DNA of 64,000 nucleotides from Iris pallida (GCA_029216955.1 JANAVB010012195.1:62001-126000), one strand, 5' to 3'. Counted from the first letter of the stretch, positions 1 to 12,717 are shown. Program-made: numbers and translations. The notes: generated from the letters alone by a model not told the origin.

Positions 1-1
1 A

Positions 2-117
2 ATGATAATAACAGCATTAATAATAATACTAATAGAAATAAATATTAATAATAATAACATGAATAAACTTTTAGGAGAACTTCCAACTGTTCCTAACAAT
101 TTAATTGAGCAACTAAT

Positions 118-153
<36 letters not shown>

Positions 154-190
154 TAATACTAATAATAATATTAATAATAAAAGATAATAA
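2..190. repeat. (AAT)n microsatellite, left copy
   Basis: Degenerate AAT/AATA trinucleotide array. A similar array lies at about 3018-3205 at the matching place in the second LTR copy, so it is part of the repeated unit and not an independent locus. Any reading frame through it gives only Ile/Asn runs. Confidence 0.9.
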
Positions 191-1292
191 AAACACTAAT
201 AAAAAAAACAAAGGCTTTACTGCCATTCCCCCCAATTTCTTACGAGAGAGAGAGGTGGGAAGAAGAGAGAGAGGGGACGACTGAAGGAAGAGGAAGGAGA
301 GAAGGGAAAAGTTGGGGCTCGGAGAGGGGGAAAAGAGAGGCGGGAGAGAGAGGACTCACATCGGAAGGCTCGCCGCGCCAGGGGGCGTCGTTGTCTCGCC
401 GCGCCAGATCTGGGCTCGTGGAGGGAGCCGTCCGGCGGAGGAAGCCGCCCGGATCCGTCGCGTGGAGGCGGTAGGCTCACAACCCTGGGGAGGCGCGGAC
501 ACTGGGCGCCGGAGGTAGCGGTCAGCGGAGAGGTGCGGCGACTGGTCGCCGACGACGAACGCGCCGAGAAGCGCTCGGGCGCGACTGACCGGAGAGGATG
601 GCGCGCGGGGCGCGCCGATCTGTGTTCGCACGGCCGACTCGCACCGGAGGAGAGCCGGTGGTGCCGATGCGACGTTGCCGGATCTGGAGACGTCGGAGGC
701 TCGCGGGGCTTCGGCACGGGGACTGTGCCGAGCACGGTCGGCTCAGGTTTGGGTTCCCCTTCCTTTCTTCTTCTGGTGTTTTTGTGGGTTTTTGGTGGTG
801 GTGATGATTTGACTGGGGTAGATTTCGGGAGTTTGGCCGGAGACGGCGGTGAGTGTGGGGTCGGGCTCGCCTGAGTTGGGTTGCTGCCCTTGGTGGCAAC
901 GACAAGGAATTGACGAGGTGGAGGCGAGATGATGACGACGATGGTGGTGATAGGCCTGGTGGTGGTGACGGAGGTGATGGGGATGGCCTGTGGTGTTTTC
1001 GGCCGGTGGAGACGGGTTCGTCGAGGTTGGAAGGGGATGGAGTAGGCGGTGTCATGGGCAGCAGTAGGTTTAGGATGGATTCTGGATGGACATTGTCGGT
1101 TGGGTAGACTTCGTATCGGGTGTATCCGATACGACGGGGACGGAGGTTCGGATCTGTCGGACCCAGGGTGAAGAAAAATGTATTTGTAAAATAAAACACA
1201 TAGTGGATGGGGAAGGGAACACGGACACAATGCACGGATTTTTGGGTTGTGGAAAATTGTGAATGTGTGAAATTTTATGGAGGAGTACCTGC

Positions 1293-1304
1293 CTATTTAT
1301 ATAG
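1293..1304 (-). promoter_or_regulatory. TATA box of LTR A, left copy
   Basis: The minus strand reads TATATAAATAGG, followed downstream by a GC-rich tract. The same box is conserved in the right copy at 4283-4291, which supports a real LTR promoter firing leftward. Confidence 0.55.
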
Positions 1305-1923
1305 GATGTGGGAATACCCATTGGATAAGGATTTGGTTTAGTTTAAACCAAATCAGATAATTTAAATTAATTCAAATCAAATTTCAAATACAAATCAAAA
1401 TACTATTTAAATATAATTAGATTTTGAGTTTGAAATCAAATGGGATAATTCAAATTGCAAATATTTACTTATTTAAATTACTCCATAAATTCAAATCAAG
1501 ATTTAGATGCCAAAATAAATTCAAAATATATTTTCTAAAATACTAGAAATATTAATTTCGAAAATTACATTAAAAATAAACTAATAAATAATTACTAATT
1601 ATATATGTATGCATAAATATTGTTTTCAAAATTTTTTTTTTGCCTTTCTAATAAAAATATTATTTATTATAAATTTTTTTGTGAGAAACGAAAGGCTTTA
1701 TTAATAAAATAGCAACTTGAAATTTTGGAAGATAGCAAAAATAATTATCATATACATTATCTTGAAATAATAAAAATTTAAACTAGAAATATGTACGCTC
1801 GCACATATTCGTACTCGACGAGCAACTACGAAAAATACAATACGACTGCGCGACGTACAATACAAATTTTTAAATCGGTACCAAATTTAATAAAAAATAT
1901 AGTAGAAATTTAGGAGTTTTACA

Positions 1924-3005
1924 CCAGGTCCTCAGAGGGACGTAACAAGACACATAATATCATGCCAATAAATTGAATAATAAAGCTCAACAGAAAAGTA
2001 TGCAAGAGTAAAGGGTCCTAACCATTCTATGTGGAATGCACTTCAGAGGACAACGTTCTACGCAGGGGCTGTAACGGATTCACGTAAGCAAGTAATAGAG
2101 AGTGGCCAGCAAGTAGCGCTCATCCGAGACGCTATCGGCATGGGCAGAAAGTAGTGCTCATGAGAGTCACCCTCGGCCCAAAATGTGTGTAAAAATAAAA
2201 TGTAGCCCCTACGCTAATAACTGTCCCCTCTCCCCCAATGATACTATACATATGTCGACTCCACGACACTGTTTAATCCTTAATAACTGTCAAGTCTTCT
2301 ACACAAATCTATTGACAGTTATATCCTAACGCACGGCCTGTACGCGCCAATGATCAGTCAGCACGCAAGTCTGCATCTATATGCGACTCACAACTCACAC
2401 ACAATCCGTGGCACATCGTAACAGTTTATGAGATGCACTAAACCTACGGTGGTCCCTTAACTCTAAGCCAAATGCATAAGTATAATAATTTGTATCTATA
2501 TATGTTTTTGAAAGAACAACATAAAGAAAAAGCATACATGATATTGAGCAAGAAATTAAACAGTAAAGGCAAGGTGTCTTGCCTGGTATGTCGTCTGGTT
2601 TGGTGCGATGATCCGACAATTCCTGTTCTGTCCAATAGCCATGGTCGATGCAACATGGTCCGATTCGTAAGAAATTAGGGATATGATCAGTCATGAGTAA
2701 TGTGGAAAATTGCAAGAATTTGTGGAGTAGATAAATATTCTAATTTTTAGAAAGTACTTATAACACTTGAAAGAAAATATTTTGTTTGTTAAATAGTTTT
2801 TAAATAAAATACATACTTTGAAAAATCGGAAATCGTTTTAGGCTATAAACTCTAAGTTTATCAAAAATAAAAGTTATGGTTACAAAAAACTATATCTTCA
2901 TTGATTAGATAATTATTAAAAAGGAATACAATAAATTATTTTATAAGAGGCTACATTTTTGTTGGTCAACATATTTTAGGTAAGTATTTACTATCAATAC
3001 AATAG
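1924..3005. other. Short internal region of element A, non-coding
   Basis: About 1.1 kb between the two LTR A copies. I see no gag or pol motif; the longest frames (about 100 codons around 2395-2715) have no recognisable domain. Just right of the left LTR the minus strand reads TGAGGACCTGG, only weakly purine-rich as a polypurine tract. If A is an LTR element it is strongly non-autonomous. Confidence 0.45.
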
Positions 3006-3106
3006 AAATATCAATATATCTAATAATAATAATAATAATCAAGAAAATTAATAGTAATAATATTAATAATTGATAATAATAATAATAATGTTAAATATAA
3101 CTAATG

Positions 3107-3140
<34 letters not shown>

Positions 3141-4957
3141 AAAACTAATGATAATGATAATAATAATAATGAAAAACTAATGATAATAATAATATTAATT
3201 ATTATAAAAACATGAAATCCCTAAATCTATTCCACAGAGCACGAGAGAGAGATAAGAAAAGGGGAAAGAGAAAGAAGTGGAAGAGAAGAGGCAGGGGATT
3301 ACCGGAGTTTGTCGGCGACGGGAGGCGCACGGTGCTCAGACGTCGGCATCGCGGTGGCGGCGGCGAACTCGTGGCTGAGGCCAGGTACGGAGGGGAGTGG
3401 CGCGCTCGGGGTCGGCGCCGGGCGCCGGTGGCCGAGGGAGATTGGTCTCACCGGGGGGTTCGCGAGGCGGCGGCGGCGCTCAGCCGTCCACGCGGTCGGG
3501 AGACGACGGGACGCGGCAGGGAGGAGTGAGTTCCGGTGGAGGAAGAGGATGATCTGGAGGAGCGGCGGTCGAGAAAATGTAGGCGGGCGCGATGTCTAGA
3601 TCTGACGGCACGGAAGGGGTGGTCGCTCTCCTGGCGGCGGAAGCGGCGACCGGGGTTTGATGGAGGCGGCTTGGAAGAAAGTCACCGCGGCGGCCACATA
3701 AAGCACTGGAGTCAGTTGTCCAGGAGCTCACCGTGGAATGCTCGGGGGTGGCACAGAGGGTTTTCAGTCGCTGCTGTACGCGATGGCGACTAGTCGGAGG
3801 TGGCGGTAACACGGTGGCACGGCGACGGAGGTACGGGTAATATATTTTTCTTGTTGATTTCTGTTTTTGGGGGTGATATGGTGGTGGTGTGATGGGTCTG
3901 TGTGGTGTTGGTCGGGTTTGGATCGGTGTCGGTCGTGGTGGGGATGGTATGGACAGCGGGACGAGGGTGGTTCGGGGCACCGTCGGAACGGATGGTTGTG
4001 GTGGTGATACACTGGTGGTGGAGATGGTGGCTGTGCCGGGATGATTGTGGTAATTGGGGTGTTGTCGAGGAACGGCCAGGGGGTTTCTGGTGGTGCTGTC
4101 GTCGGTAGGATGCTGATGATGGTGGTGTCAGAAATTTGGTGAGCGAGGTGACGGGGAGTCAGACACGGAACGGGGTTATAATGTATTTGTATTGGAAAAA
4201 ATTTAGTAGATGGGATGCATGGACACGATACACAATGGGGTGGAAAATTTGGTTGTGGAGAGAATTATGGAGGAGTACCTGCCTATTTATAGGATGTGGG
4301 AATTCCCAATTGGAAAAAAATTAGGATTAGTTTGAACACAATTTAGATAATTCATAATTTAATTTAAAATCAATCAATCCAAATCCAAATACAAATCAAA
4401 TTTAAATCTAATTAAATTTTAGTTTAAAAATCAAATGGGATAAATCAATTTGTAAATATTTAACTATTTAAATAATTCCATAAATTTAAATCAAGATTTA
4501 AATGCCACAATAATTTCAAAATATATTTTCTAAAATACTAATATTATAAATTTGAAAAATTCATTATTATTTAAAAATAAACTAATAATATATATGTAGG
4601 TCCAAATAATATTTACATAAATATACTTTTCTAATATACCATTTTATTGGAAAATTTATTTATTATTTATAACTGTGAAAATGAAAGGTTTTATAAATAA
4701 AATAACAAACTTGAAAATTTTGGAACGATAATAAAAGTATATTTATATATATTATTTTGAAACCATAAAAATATAGAAAAAAATATTTTTCAAAAATATG
4801 TACGCTCGCACATATTCGCACTCGTCGAGCAAATTCGAAAAATAAAATTTCATGCGCGACGTACAATACGACTACGCGGCGTACAATACCAAATTTTAAA
4901 TCAGTACCAAACTTAAATAAATAAATAAATAAATAGTAGAAATTTAAGGTTTTTACA
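3006..4957 (-). mobile_element. LTR of element A, right copy (probable 5' LTR)
   Basis: Direct repeat of 1-1923 with an AAT array (3018-3205), a GC-rich tract (3230-4110), the TATA block and the terminal block ending TTTTACA. On the minus strand it begins TGTAAAAACC at 4957. Its right end abuts gag codons of the plus-strand gypsy element, so element A inserted into that gag. The left boundary is approximate because I could not fix the terminal CA. Confidence 0.6.
4283..4291 (-). promoter_or_regulatory. TATA box of LTR A, right copy
   Basis: TATAAATAG on the minus strand, followed by GGCAGGTACTCC as in the left copy. Confidence 0.55.
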
Positions 4958-4959
4958 TC

Positions 4960-5340
4960 AGGGCCATCAGCAGGGACAGCAGCAGCCCAGATAGCATCAG
5001 GCACTCAGACAGCAGGCAGTCAGTTGCCCCTACTACAAGAAGCCGGGGCATGGATGGGTTGAGTGCAGGAAGAGGCTGGGCAGGTGCCTACTATGTGGAG
5101 CAGCGGACCACCAGCTGAGGGAGTGTTCCCAGTACATAGGCAGAGCAGCACAAGGAGCAGCACCAGGAGGAGGAGCCAAGGCTCCGATAGGTCAGCAGCG
5201 GGGACCGTTACAGACACAGAAGCAGAGATTTGTGAAGTATCAGCATCAGGCTAGGGGAGGACAGCAGGGGCGAGCTTACGCCATGACAGTCGAGGATGCT
5301 CAGGCAGTGGGAGAGGTGCTTGCAGGTTCTATTCTTTTTG
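4960..5340 (+). pseudogene. Ty3/gypsy gag, C-terminal fragment (gag-only element 1)
   Basis: Capsid/nucleocapsid remnant of a chromovirus-type gypsy element. The frame contains two zinc-knuckle modules. The first reads C-P-Y-Y...H...C, with the second cysteine replaced by tyrosine; the second, CLLCGAADHQLREC, is an intact CCHC box. The end RGGQQGRAYAMTVE matches the same position of the minus-strand gag near 34120. One in-frame TAG lies near the left edge. The N-terminal part was cut off by insertion of element A at 4957. After about 20 codons resembling the start of a protease the frame dies, and no pol follows before the polypurine tract. Confidence 0.85.
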
Positions 5341-5842
5341 ATTCCATTCCCACCTTGTCTCATTATATCTATCTTGAAATTCAATTCCATCTGTTCTTAT
5401 CTGCTTCCTTATCTGTTGATAAGTTTTGATCTGGCATTTCTTTTCGATTTGGTTTTCTTCCGAGATAAGTCGTATGGGCTAGGTCGCCTAAGTTATGGGT
5501 TCTAGAGTCTTCTGTAGTCATGATAGCTGGCATTGTGAGGACATATAGTCAGATTTTGGATATATTTCTCGGGTGTGGGAATTTAAGATTTTTGCTGTCA
5601 AGCATGCGGCAATGCGAAAATTTTAAATACCATAATTCTAGAGGTATGTACCTTAGTCGAGGACTCTGTGATTATCGTTGCCTTGCTCACTAGCATAACG
5701 AAGATTCTGAGTATCATGATTTTGGACAGACGCATATGATTATGTGACGGTATGTTTGAGACTTTGATTGTGGGGTGTTTGACCTAGAAGGACTACTACC
5801 ATTTTAATTTCGAGGACGAAATTTTTCTAAGGAGGGTAGACT
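5341..5842 (+). other. 3' non-coding region and polypurine tract of gag-only element 1
   Basis: About 500 bp between gag and the 3' LTR without coding signal. It is collinear with the reverse complement of 12228-12717. It ends in AATTTCGAGGACGAAATTTT then AAGGAGGGTAGACT, the conserved polypurine tract of this gypsy lineage, immediately before the LTR start at 5843. Confidence 0.8.
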
Positions 5843-6766
5843 TGTAACACCCAGTTTCTAAAATGAGGGTAATTTTGAAATTTTGTATTTTAATTTATTT
5901 AATTATGATATTTAAATAATAATATGATTTTTGGTGATTTTTTTAATTATTTAAAACTATTTTAAATCATGACTTATGATTTTGGTGTTTGACTAGTGTA
6001 ACCTTAGAGCCTAGCCATGTGATTAGGATGTTTGACTGGTACATTTTAGCCTAGAGGGTATTTTGGCCATTTTAGGATTTATTTGAATTTATTATGATTT
6101 ATGTGAATTTGTGTGAATTTAATATTAATTAAATATTGCTATGTGTTATGTTAGTCTTGACTAGTTGAGACCTTGTAGAACTAACCCTAGTTGGTGACCC
6201 TAATCTAACTCTAGTTAACCTACTTTTAGTCATTAGAAATTAGTCTTAAGGTAGGAAGGATTGCTTAAGTGAAATTAGTTCATGACTTATGGCTTAAGTC
6301 AATGACTTATGATTTATCAATTTTAAGACATGTGATTAAGCCATAGGCCCATGACTTAGGCCTAAAACTAAATTAAACCCACCCATGGCAGCCAACCTAG
6401 GGTTTCCCACCCCTATTTAATGCCTCCTTCATTTAGGGTTAGCCCCTCTTGGAAATAGATCTCAGTTTAGAAAGAGGTAAATCCCCAACCTTAGAAATTC
6501 CTAATTAATTCATTTAGCTCCTTTTTAGTCCTAGTCTTTTGCAATAGGATCTAATTCATGTTTATATACTGATTTTGGAGGAGCACCTCAGTTTGCATGC
6601 CATTTGGAGATTTGGAGTTGCCATTTGGAATCCCCTCTTTGAAGCTTTTCTTGAGTTTTGATACTCAATAGGTAAATCATCTAAACTCATAGTTTTTCCT
6701 GATTTCTTTGCATATAAGGTTAGGTTTTAGGGTTTCCTAGCTGTCCCCAAAATTTGGGCACAATTT

Positions 6767-7411
6767 GTGTCCATTTCGTGTCCGTATCGGACACGTATCA
6801 TGATAGGCATACTAGGTGTTTGTAGAAATGCCACATAGGAATTTATTTTCGTATTTATGAAATGTAATTAGATGGATCTGTAGATCTTGATGTGTGTATC
6901 AATCTTTGTGAAGTTTGTATGATGTTTTGTGTCCGTTTGTGTCCTATTTTTGCGCGTGGACACGCAGCACGGGCCCGTAGGCCGTGTCCTGCATCACGGG
7001 GTCCATTTCTCTGGACACAGGACACGTCGTGTCCTGAAATTTGGTGTGAGCCTAGGGGCAACGACTGTCACCGTGCTCCCAATATTTGGGAGCACCTCGT
7101 GGAGTGTGCGTGGCGCAATCGCCCCCGCACTGGCCGTGCGCTGTCGCGCGCAGGCGTTTGTGTACGCGCCCAGGCGCTGCTGACACGGGGTTCGTGTCGT
7201 TCCTACGTGTCACGTGGACACGTTGCAGGCTGACACAGACCTAGCCCTACCCTAGGTGAACCTAGGTGCACAAACACGTGTCGTGTCGTGTCGTGTGTCG
7301 CGTGTTATACGTGCGTGCACGCGTGCACGACGATTGATTGTGCACAGTGCGTGTCTGTGTTCGTGCAGCTATTTGGACACGATTCGTGTCCAATTATGGG
7401 ACACGAATGCA
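6767..7411. repeat. Cluster of GTGTCC / GGACAC motifs
   Basis: At least a dozen copies of GTGTCC or its complement GGACAC in about 640 bp, often in back-to-back pairs such as GGACACAGGACACG. A sparser cluster occupies the same relative place in the other LTR subfamily (11228-11310 and 39190-39280). Confidence 0.75.
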
Positions 7412-7984
7412 CTCCCTAGTACCCTTACATGTATGACATTATTTACCAACTTGTTAATTATAAATTAGATGGTTTAATGATTTCGAAATTCTGAAATTCC
7501 TTGTGCACTGTCATTTCCTGATACGGCCGATACCAGTTTAGTTGAAATGTTTTGTTTTCCTGAAATCGATTCTTTTCCTGATTCATGATGATTGAATATC
7601 AGAATTTGATTCACCAACATATGTATTTTAAGTTAATAAATTGTGGGATTGTGTGGGGTGTTTGATAATTGGGTTCAAATGAAGTTTTCATGTTTGATAC
7701 CATAGGCTAATACTAGAAAACTGAAAATTGATTTTTCCTGATTTTAATTTGTTTTTATTAACTGTAGATGCTGTTAATTGTAGTAATTAGTTCACCTACA
7801 TGTGTATTGATATGTAAATGTGTAGTTGTGTTGTATGGGGATAAGGGGATTCACTGAATCGCGTTTTTGGCATATGGATTGGGAATTTCCTGTCCATGTT
7901 CAGAAAACTGAACTGGTATACAGTTCCAGTTTCCCCCCCCATCAAACACTCTCATACACATTTGATTTCCTAATTACTGTCACT

Positions 7985-8420
7985 TGAATCCCACACAACA
8001 CACACATGCCTGCACGTCTAAATGACACACACACACATAACCCTATTACACAAACCACCATGTCACACACAAACTGAAAACTGAAATCCTCTCACACATG
8101 TGAGTTTAACTCACACATACAATCTACACACACACATACACATTATAATTCCAGTTTTCCTCATATTGCACTCCTCTATGATACACACACTTTCCTCTCT
8201 CTCACTTCACTGTTTGCAATTTTTGTCACACACAGCCACACATGGCCCTCACACCCTCATGATTCACACACAGGCACTCATTCACTCACACACACATGCC
8301 TATACTTTGACACTACACACAAGGAACACACATACACTCACACTCTTAAATGTCCATACTGTCAACACACACACATACTGTTTTTCTCATATTGCACTCT
8401 TCTCTAACACACACATATGC
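7985..8420. repeat. CACA-rich low-complexity tract in LTR
   Basis: Irregular (CA)n, CACACATA and TCACACA runs. The open frame across it reflects the repeat and has no domain. Confidence 0.8.
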
Positions 8421-10101
8421 CTAGTTTTCCCCCTTCTATCTAAATATATATGTATATTACATATATACTTTATGTGGGTATATAAATATGGTATGTGAGT
8501 GTAATAGATAGATATATAGCCTATGTAAATGTGTAGTAGGTTGTGTGGTAGGTTTTCAATTGCCTATTGTATTTGGCCCATGGCCTAGGTAGTTGGCCAT
8601 GGCATGTGGTGGATACACTTGTGTATCACTAGGCTAGGTGATTTGTGTAGTATCTAGTTAGTTGACCTAGAATTGACTGGTTAAGCCTAGGTTTGACCAA
8701 TCTAGACTAGTTTGACCAAGTTTAACCTCGTTTGACCTAGTTTGACTTAATTAGATTAGAATTGACCTAGCTTGACTGTTAGGGTTGACTAGAGTTGACC
8801 AAAGGTTGACTTTAGTCTAGATTGACCCCAAACTTCATGTAGATGCATTATAGCAGTCTATTTCCTTATTTTAGACTTGTTGTGACTTGTACTATTTTAT
8901 AGGAGACAGACACCACTCATCGGACAGTATATTCTCTTCGGACGTTCAGGATACCAGGCGAGTACATTCTCTGATTATTTCATATCCTGTTTAAAATTAT
9001 TTTCCTGCTTTAAATTACTTTACTTGATACCGTCACGTTGGTCACACGGATTGGTACTATATGGATCTTTTCATAAGATGTTATCCCCCTCGGGAGCATC
9101 GGATACTACATGTTTTGTGCGTTTCACGAATCATCACGTATCTCTATGCTTCCTCTGATTCACGAATCGCTTGTGACACATGTACTCTCAAGTTCACAGA
9201 GCCATCATGAATCACCTTCACGTATCACTCATTTTATGAGCCATGTGAAGTTTCACGAATCTTAACATAACTTGAACAGATCCTTGTGTATTGATTGGGG
9301 ATGGGAGAGTAGAAATAGGCATGTGAATATTACCCAAGTAGCTGTAGTCATGAATCACTCTCTTAGCTGTAGTCATGAATCTCCTATGCCATTCACATGT
9401 TTATATTTTACTCTGACTCACTAGTCACCATTAGCTCTCTATGTATAGTAGATATTTCTATTACAGTTATCTCTCTGTTTACATACTGTATTTCTTCAGT
9501 TCATGTATCTTATTTTACAGCATGATTATATTTTCTAACCTGCTATGATCTGTTGAGATGTACTGTACTCGCTCCTGTCCTGACTGGACCTGTTGAAAAT
9601 ATTATAAAGGATGAGGAGGAGGCCCTATATAACACCTATTATGGAGCTGGCTTAGACGACACCTGCGACCTGGTTCCTCTGGAGGACCCAGCTGTAATAC
9701 AGGATACTACTCCCATAGTCTAGGCTAGATAGCTAGGCTTTAGTTTTCTTTCAGCATTGTTATTTGACTTTCAGTTGTTCTTCTGAGATGTTGTATATAT
9801 ATTAGAGACTTGTATTGAGCTAGATGGTCTTGAGTTGTTATCTTAGACACTTAGATTTTCTCCCTCTTAATTGTATTACATTGTGCTTTTGATCTCTCTA
9901 TCTACCTTTACTATTATGTATCTGCCTTAGATGTGATTGAGACTGCTCTGTTATGCCACCTCCAATCGGAGTGTATATACTGTACAGGTACCTTTATATT
10001 GTTAGATGATTGACCTAGGACAGCGTTCTACCGCCGACACTGCGGCGTAGGCTGGGCGTTGTTACGTTCTCGTACCCTCACAGTGGGTGCGGGTCGTGAC
10101 A

Positions 10102-10897
10102 CACATAGGCATATATTGGACTATTTTTGGGGTGCTCTAAATGGCCTAAACATGGACTATATATTTTTGGGAGTGATATAGGGCCTGTCATTGGCTAATA
10201 CATAGGCCATCTAAGACTACTAAGTGGCTGCCTATGGGGGTTATTTAGGACAGGTTTTGGGACAGCATATGGTTGTGTTAAAGGGGGCTAACAAGGGCTG
10301 AAATGGACTGAACAAGGCTGGGTTTTTGGGCTGTCATTTGGACAAGTTAAGGGACAAGTTTGGGGGCTGTCAAAGGATGGAAATGGGGGCCTGTTCAAGG
10401 CTGATTGTAGGCTGAAATATAGGACTGTTTAGGGGCAGCCATGGGGTGTCATGGGGGCTGTTTTGGGGTCTATTTAGGACTGGTTTGGACAGCTATTAGG
10501 CATGGTTAAGGGTGGCTGTTAAGGCCTGTTGTGTAGGCTGTCTAGGGGGTATGTTAAGGGCTGTGTGGGGTGGTGTTTAAGGGGATATGGGGGCTGCCAA
10601 TGCCCTGCTACTGCTGCTGTTTGGAGCAGCTCCCCCCTTCACACTCTCAATACTCCTCACAAACTCTCTATCACTCTTTCAACACACCACTCATTCCCCT
10701 CTCTAATCTCTCTATACAACCACACATACACATACACACTAACATTTAAATCCTCCAATCTAACTCCCCCCTTGGCCGAACTCTCACACCCCCTAAACAC
10801 AAATGAAAACACATGACACACCATTGCACATATACATATAAATATAAGCCACCAATATATATATACATCTATATATATGAGAATAACACATATATAA

Positions 10898-10939
<42 letters not shown>

Positions 10940-11010
10940 TATATATATAACTAATATGATACAATAAGATACAAAGAAAAACACATCTCTAATATGATAC
11001 AATATATTAG

Positions 11011-11082
<72 letters not shown>

Positions 11083-11164
11083 CTAATATGATATAATATG
11101 ATATATAGAAAAACACATCTCTAGACAATACAAATCTGAGATTTAATCTCTAAATAACATTCAC

Positions 11165-11225
<61 letters not shown>

Positions 11226-12046
11226 AAGTGTCCATTAGGGATTTTCCCACTAGGACACGAGCCTACACATAGGACACTCCTAAAAGTCTCCAAAAGGATA
11301 CGAAACGGACACAAATGGAGACACAACCATGGGGGTCATTCCTATGGGTCAAAAATCAACCTATATGCATGAGAAAATACAAAGGAGAATGGATTTATAC
11401 CTCCCGGTAGATCGAATCGAAGAAAAGGCTTCCCGACACGCCACCGACACCTAGGAATCCCAAACGGACACGAACGAGCTCCGAGTCCTTCCAAACTTGG
11501 CTAGCTTTCTCCTTGGCTTTAGTAGAGAAGGAAAGAAGAAGATTGGGTGGAAGAAAGAAGGGATTTGGTGGAAAAATCTATATAAAACCCTCTCTAGAAA
11601 TTTGGGGAAGAACAAGAGAGATAATGTAGAATGGAAAGGAATGGAAAATATCAAAGGGCTTGAGCCTATCCCCTCAATAGGTGGCCGGCCATAATGGGGC
11701 TATGTGTCCTATTATGGTAAAGTCCAAAATGCCCCCACTAATCTATTCTATTAGTATTAGGAAAGGGCTAATTAGTTGGGGCTAAATTTGTCATTCTAAT
11801 GTCTCTAATCACACTAACCCTAACCATAATAATTAGCCTAACCACTAACTAAAATAATTAGCATGTGGGCTATGGCTAACTAGTGTGTGTGTCCCACTAG
11901 AGCCAACACTATCCCGGGTCCCCGATACAAGTCGGATTGAGCTGAAATTCGAACTCGACTCAAATAACCCCAAAATAATATTATAAATAAGTAAATAATT
12001 TCAAAAATATTCAAAAATGAAAATTGACAAAAAAATGGGGGTGATA
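10102..12046 (-). mobile_element. Partial 3' LTR of gag-only element 2
   Basis: Nearly the same sequence as 37930-40015, the 5' half of the 5' LTR, in the same orientation. It begins on the minus strand TATCACCCCC (TG changed to TA) next to a polypurine tract. It stops at 10102, exactly where the plus-strand LTR ends GTGACA. The missing half (equivalent to 35775-37930) is not in the window. The simplest reading is that element 1 inserted here. Confidence 0.75.
10895..11222. repeat. (AT)n microsatellites in LTR
   Basis: Three AT runs (about 10895-10930, 11007-11080, 11168-11222) separated by short unique blocks containing AACTAATATGATA. The equivalent place in the 5' LTR (38709-39184) is greatly expanded, so the array length differs between the two LTRs of one element. 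Confidence 0.9.
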
Positions 12047-12227
12047 AATCTATCCACCTTAAAAAAATTTCGTCCTCGAAATTAAAACCAAACAATAGTA
12101 AAATATCAAAATTACAAGTCATGGCTTAAAATTTAAAATGATTTAAAATCTCAAAAATCAAAGTATGAATTAAATGACTAAAATTATAAAATTTAAAATT
12201 TCTCTCAAATAGAAACTGGGTGCTATA
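12047..12227 (-). other. Double polypurine tract / chimeric LTR start
   Basis: Two LTR-start signatures in 180 bp on the minus strand. At 12227 a polypurine tract is followed by TATAGCACCCAGTTTC, like the LTR of element 1. At 12046 a second tract (TTTCGAGGACGAAATTTTTT, AAGGTGGATAGATT) is followed by TATCACCCCC, the type of the 5' LTR. About 130 bp of one LTR type therefore precede a full start of the other. Confidence 0.65.
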
Positions 12228-12717
12228 AGTCTATCCACCTTAAAAGAATCATCCTCAAAATTAAAACAAGTAAACACATAAAAATCATGCAAATCGATAA
12301 TCGTATGCGTCTGTCCAATCATCATGATACTCAGAATCTCCGTCATGCCAGTGAGCAAGGCTACGATAATCACAGAGTCCTCAACTACGGTACATACCTC
12401 TAGAATTATGGCATTTAAAATTTTTGCATTGCCGCATGCTTGGTAGCAAAAACCTTAAATTCCCACACCCGAAAAATACGACCATAATCCGACTATATGT
12501 CCTTACTATGCCTGCTAGCATGACCCTAGAGTAGTCTAAAATCTCATAATCGAGGCGACCTAGTCCATACGACTTATCTCAGAAGGAAATCACATCACAA
12601 GAACAATTTTCATCCAACGATCAAAGAACAGACAGAATCGAATTTCAAGACAGTTTATAAGAAGGCAAATGCGGAAAGGAGATCGAAAGATTGGAACCTG
12701 CTATTTGCACTGCTACT
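12228..12717 (-). other. 3' non-coding region of gag-only element 2
   Basis: Reverse complement collinear with 5320-5800, including shared blocks such as GGTGTGGGAATTTAAG and GCATGCGGCAATGC. No coding signal. It continues from gag codons across the Tat-1 insertion (TGCCC duplicated). Confidence 0.8.

Larger units (their letters stand above)
1..1923 (-). mobile_element. LTR of element A, left copy (probable 3' LTR, cut by window edge)
   Basis: This stretch is repeated in the same orientation at about 3006-4957. The shared order is AAT array, purine-rich then GC-rich tract, the block around 1264-1320, an AT-rich stretch, and the block around 1793-1923 starting GTACGCTCGCACATATTCG. On the minus strand the right end reads TGTAAAACTCC, a plausible LTR start (TG). 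A TATAAATAGG box with a GC-rich transcribed leader downstream fits U3-R-U5 order on the minus strand. The left end lies beyond base 1. The long proline-rich minus frame at 217-1230 is low-complexity leader and I do not call it a gene. An alternative is a segmental tandem duplication of about 3 kb. Confidence 0.6.
5843..10101 (+). mobile_element. 3' LTR of gag-only gypsy element 1 (about 4.26 kb)
   Basis: It starts TGTAACACCC straight after the polypurine tract and ends GGTCGTGACA. The reverse complement of the last part matches the left end of the minus-strand LTR at 35775, and the length (4259 bp) is close to that LTR's 4241 bp. It is a related but diverged subfamily. Inside are a cluster of GTGTCC/GGACAC motifs (6767-7411), a CACA-rich stretch (7985-8420) and a GTTTGACC-rich stretch (8640-8830). 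No credible gene is present; the Thr/His frame at 8100-8498 is a simple-repeat product. Confidence 0.8.

Noticed and set aside
217..1230. Long proline/serine-rich minus-strand frame (337 codons)
   Set aside because: It lies in the GC-rich leader of LTR A, has overlapping long frames on both strands and no domain; the homologous stretch at 3212-3980 does not keep the frame.
2395..2715. 106-codon minus frame in the core of element A
   Set aside because: Ordinary composition, no domain, no conserved partner; chance frame.
7256..8498. Arg/Val-rich and Thr/His-rich plus frames in the LTR
   Set aside because: Produced by GTGTCC clusters and CACA repeats.
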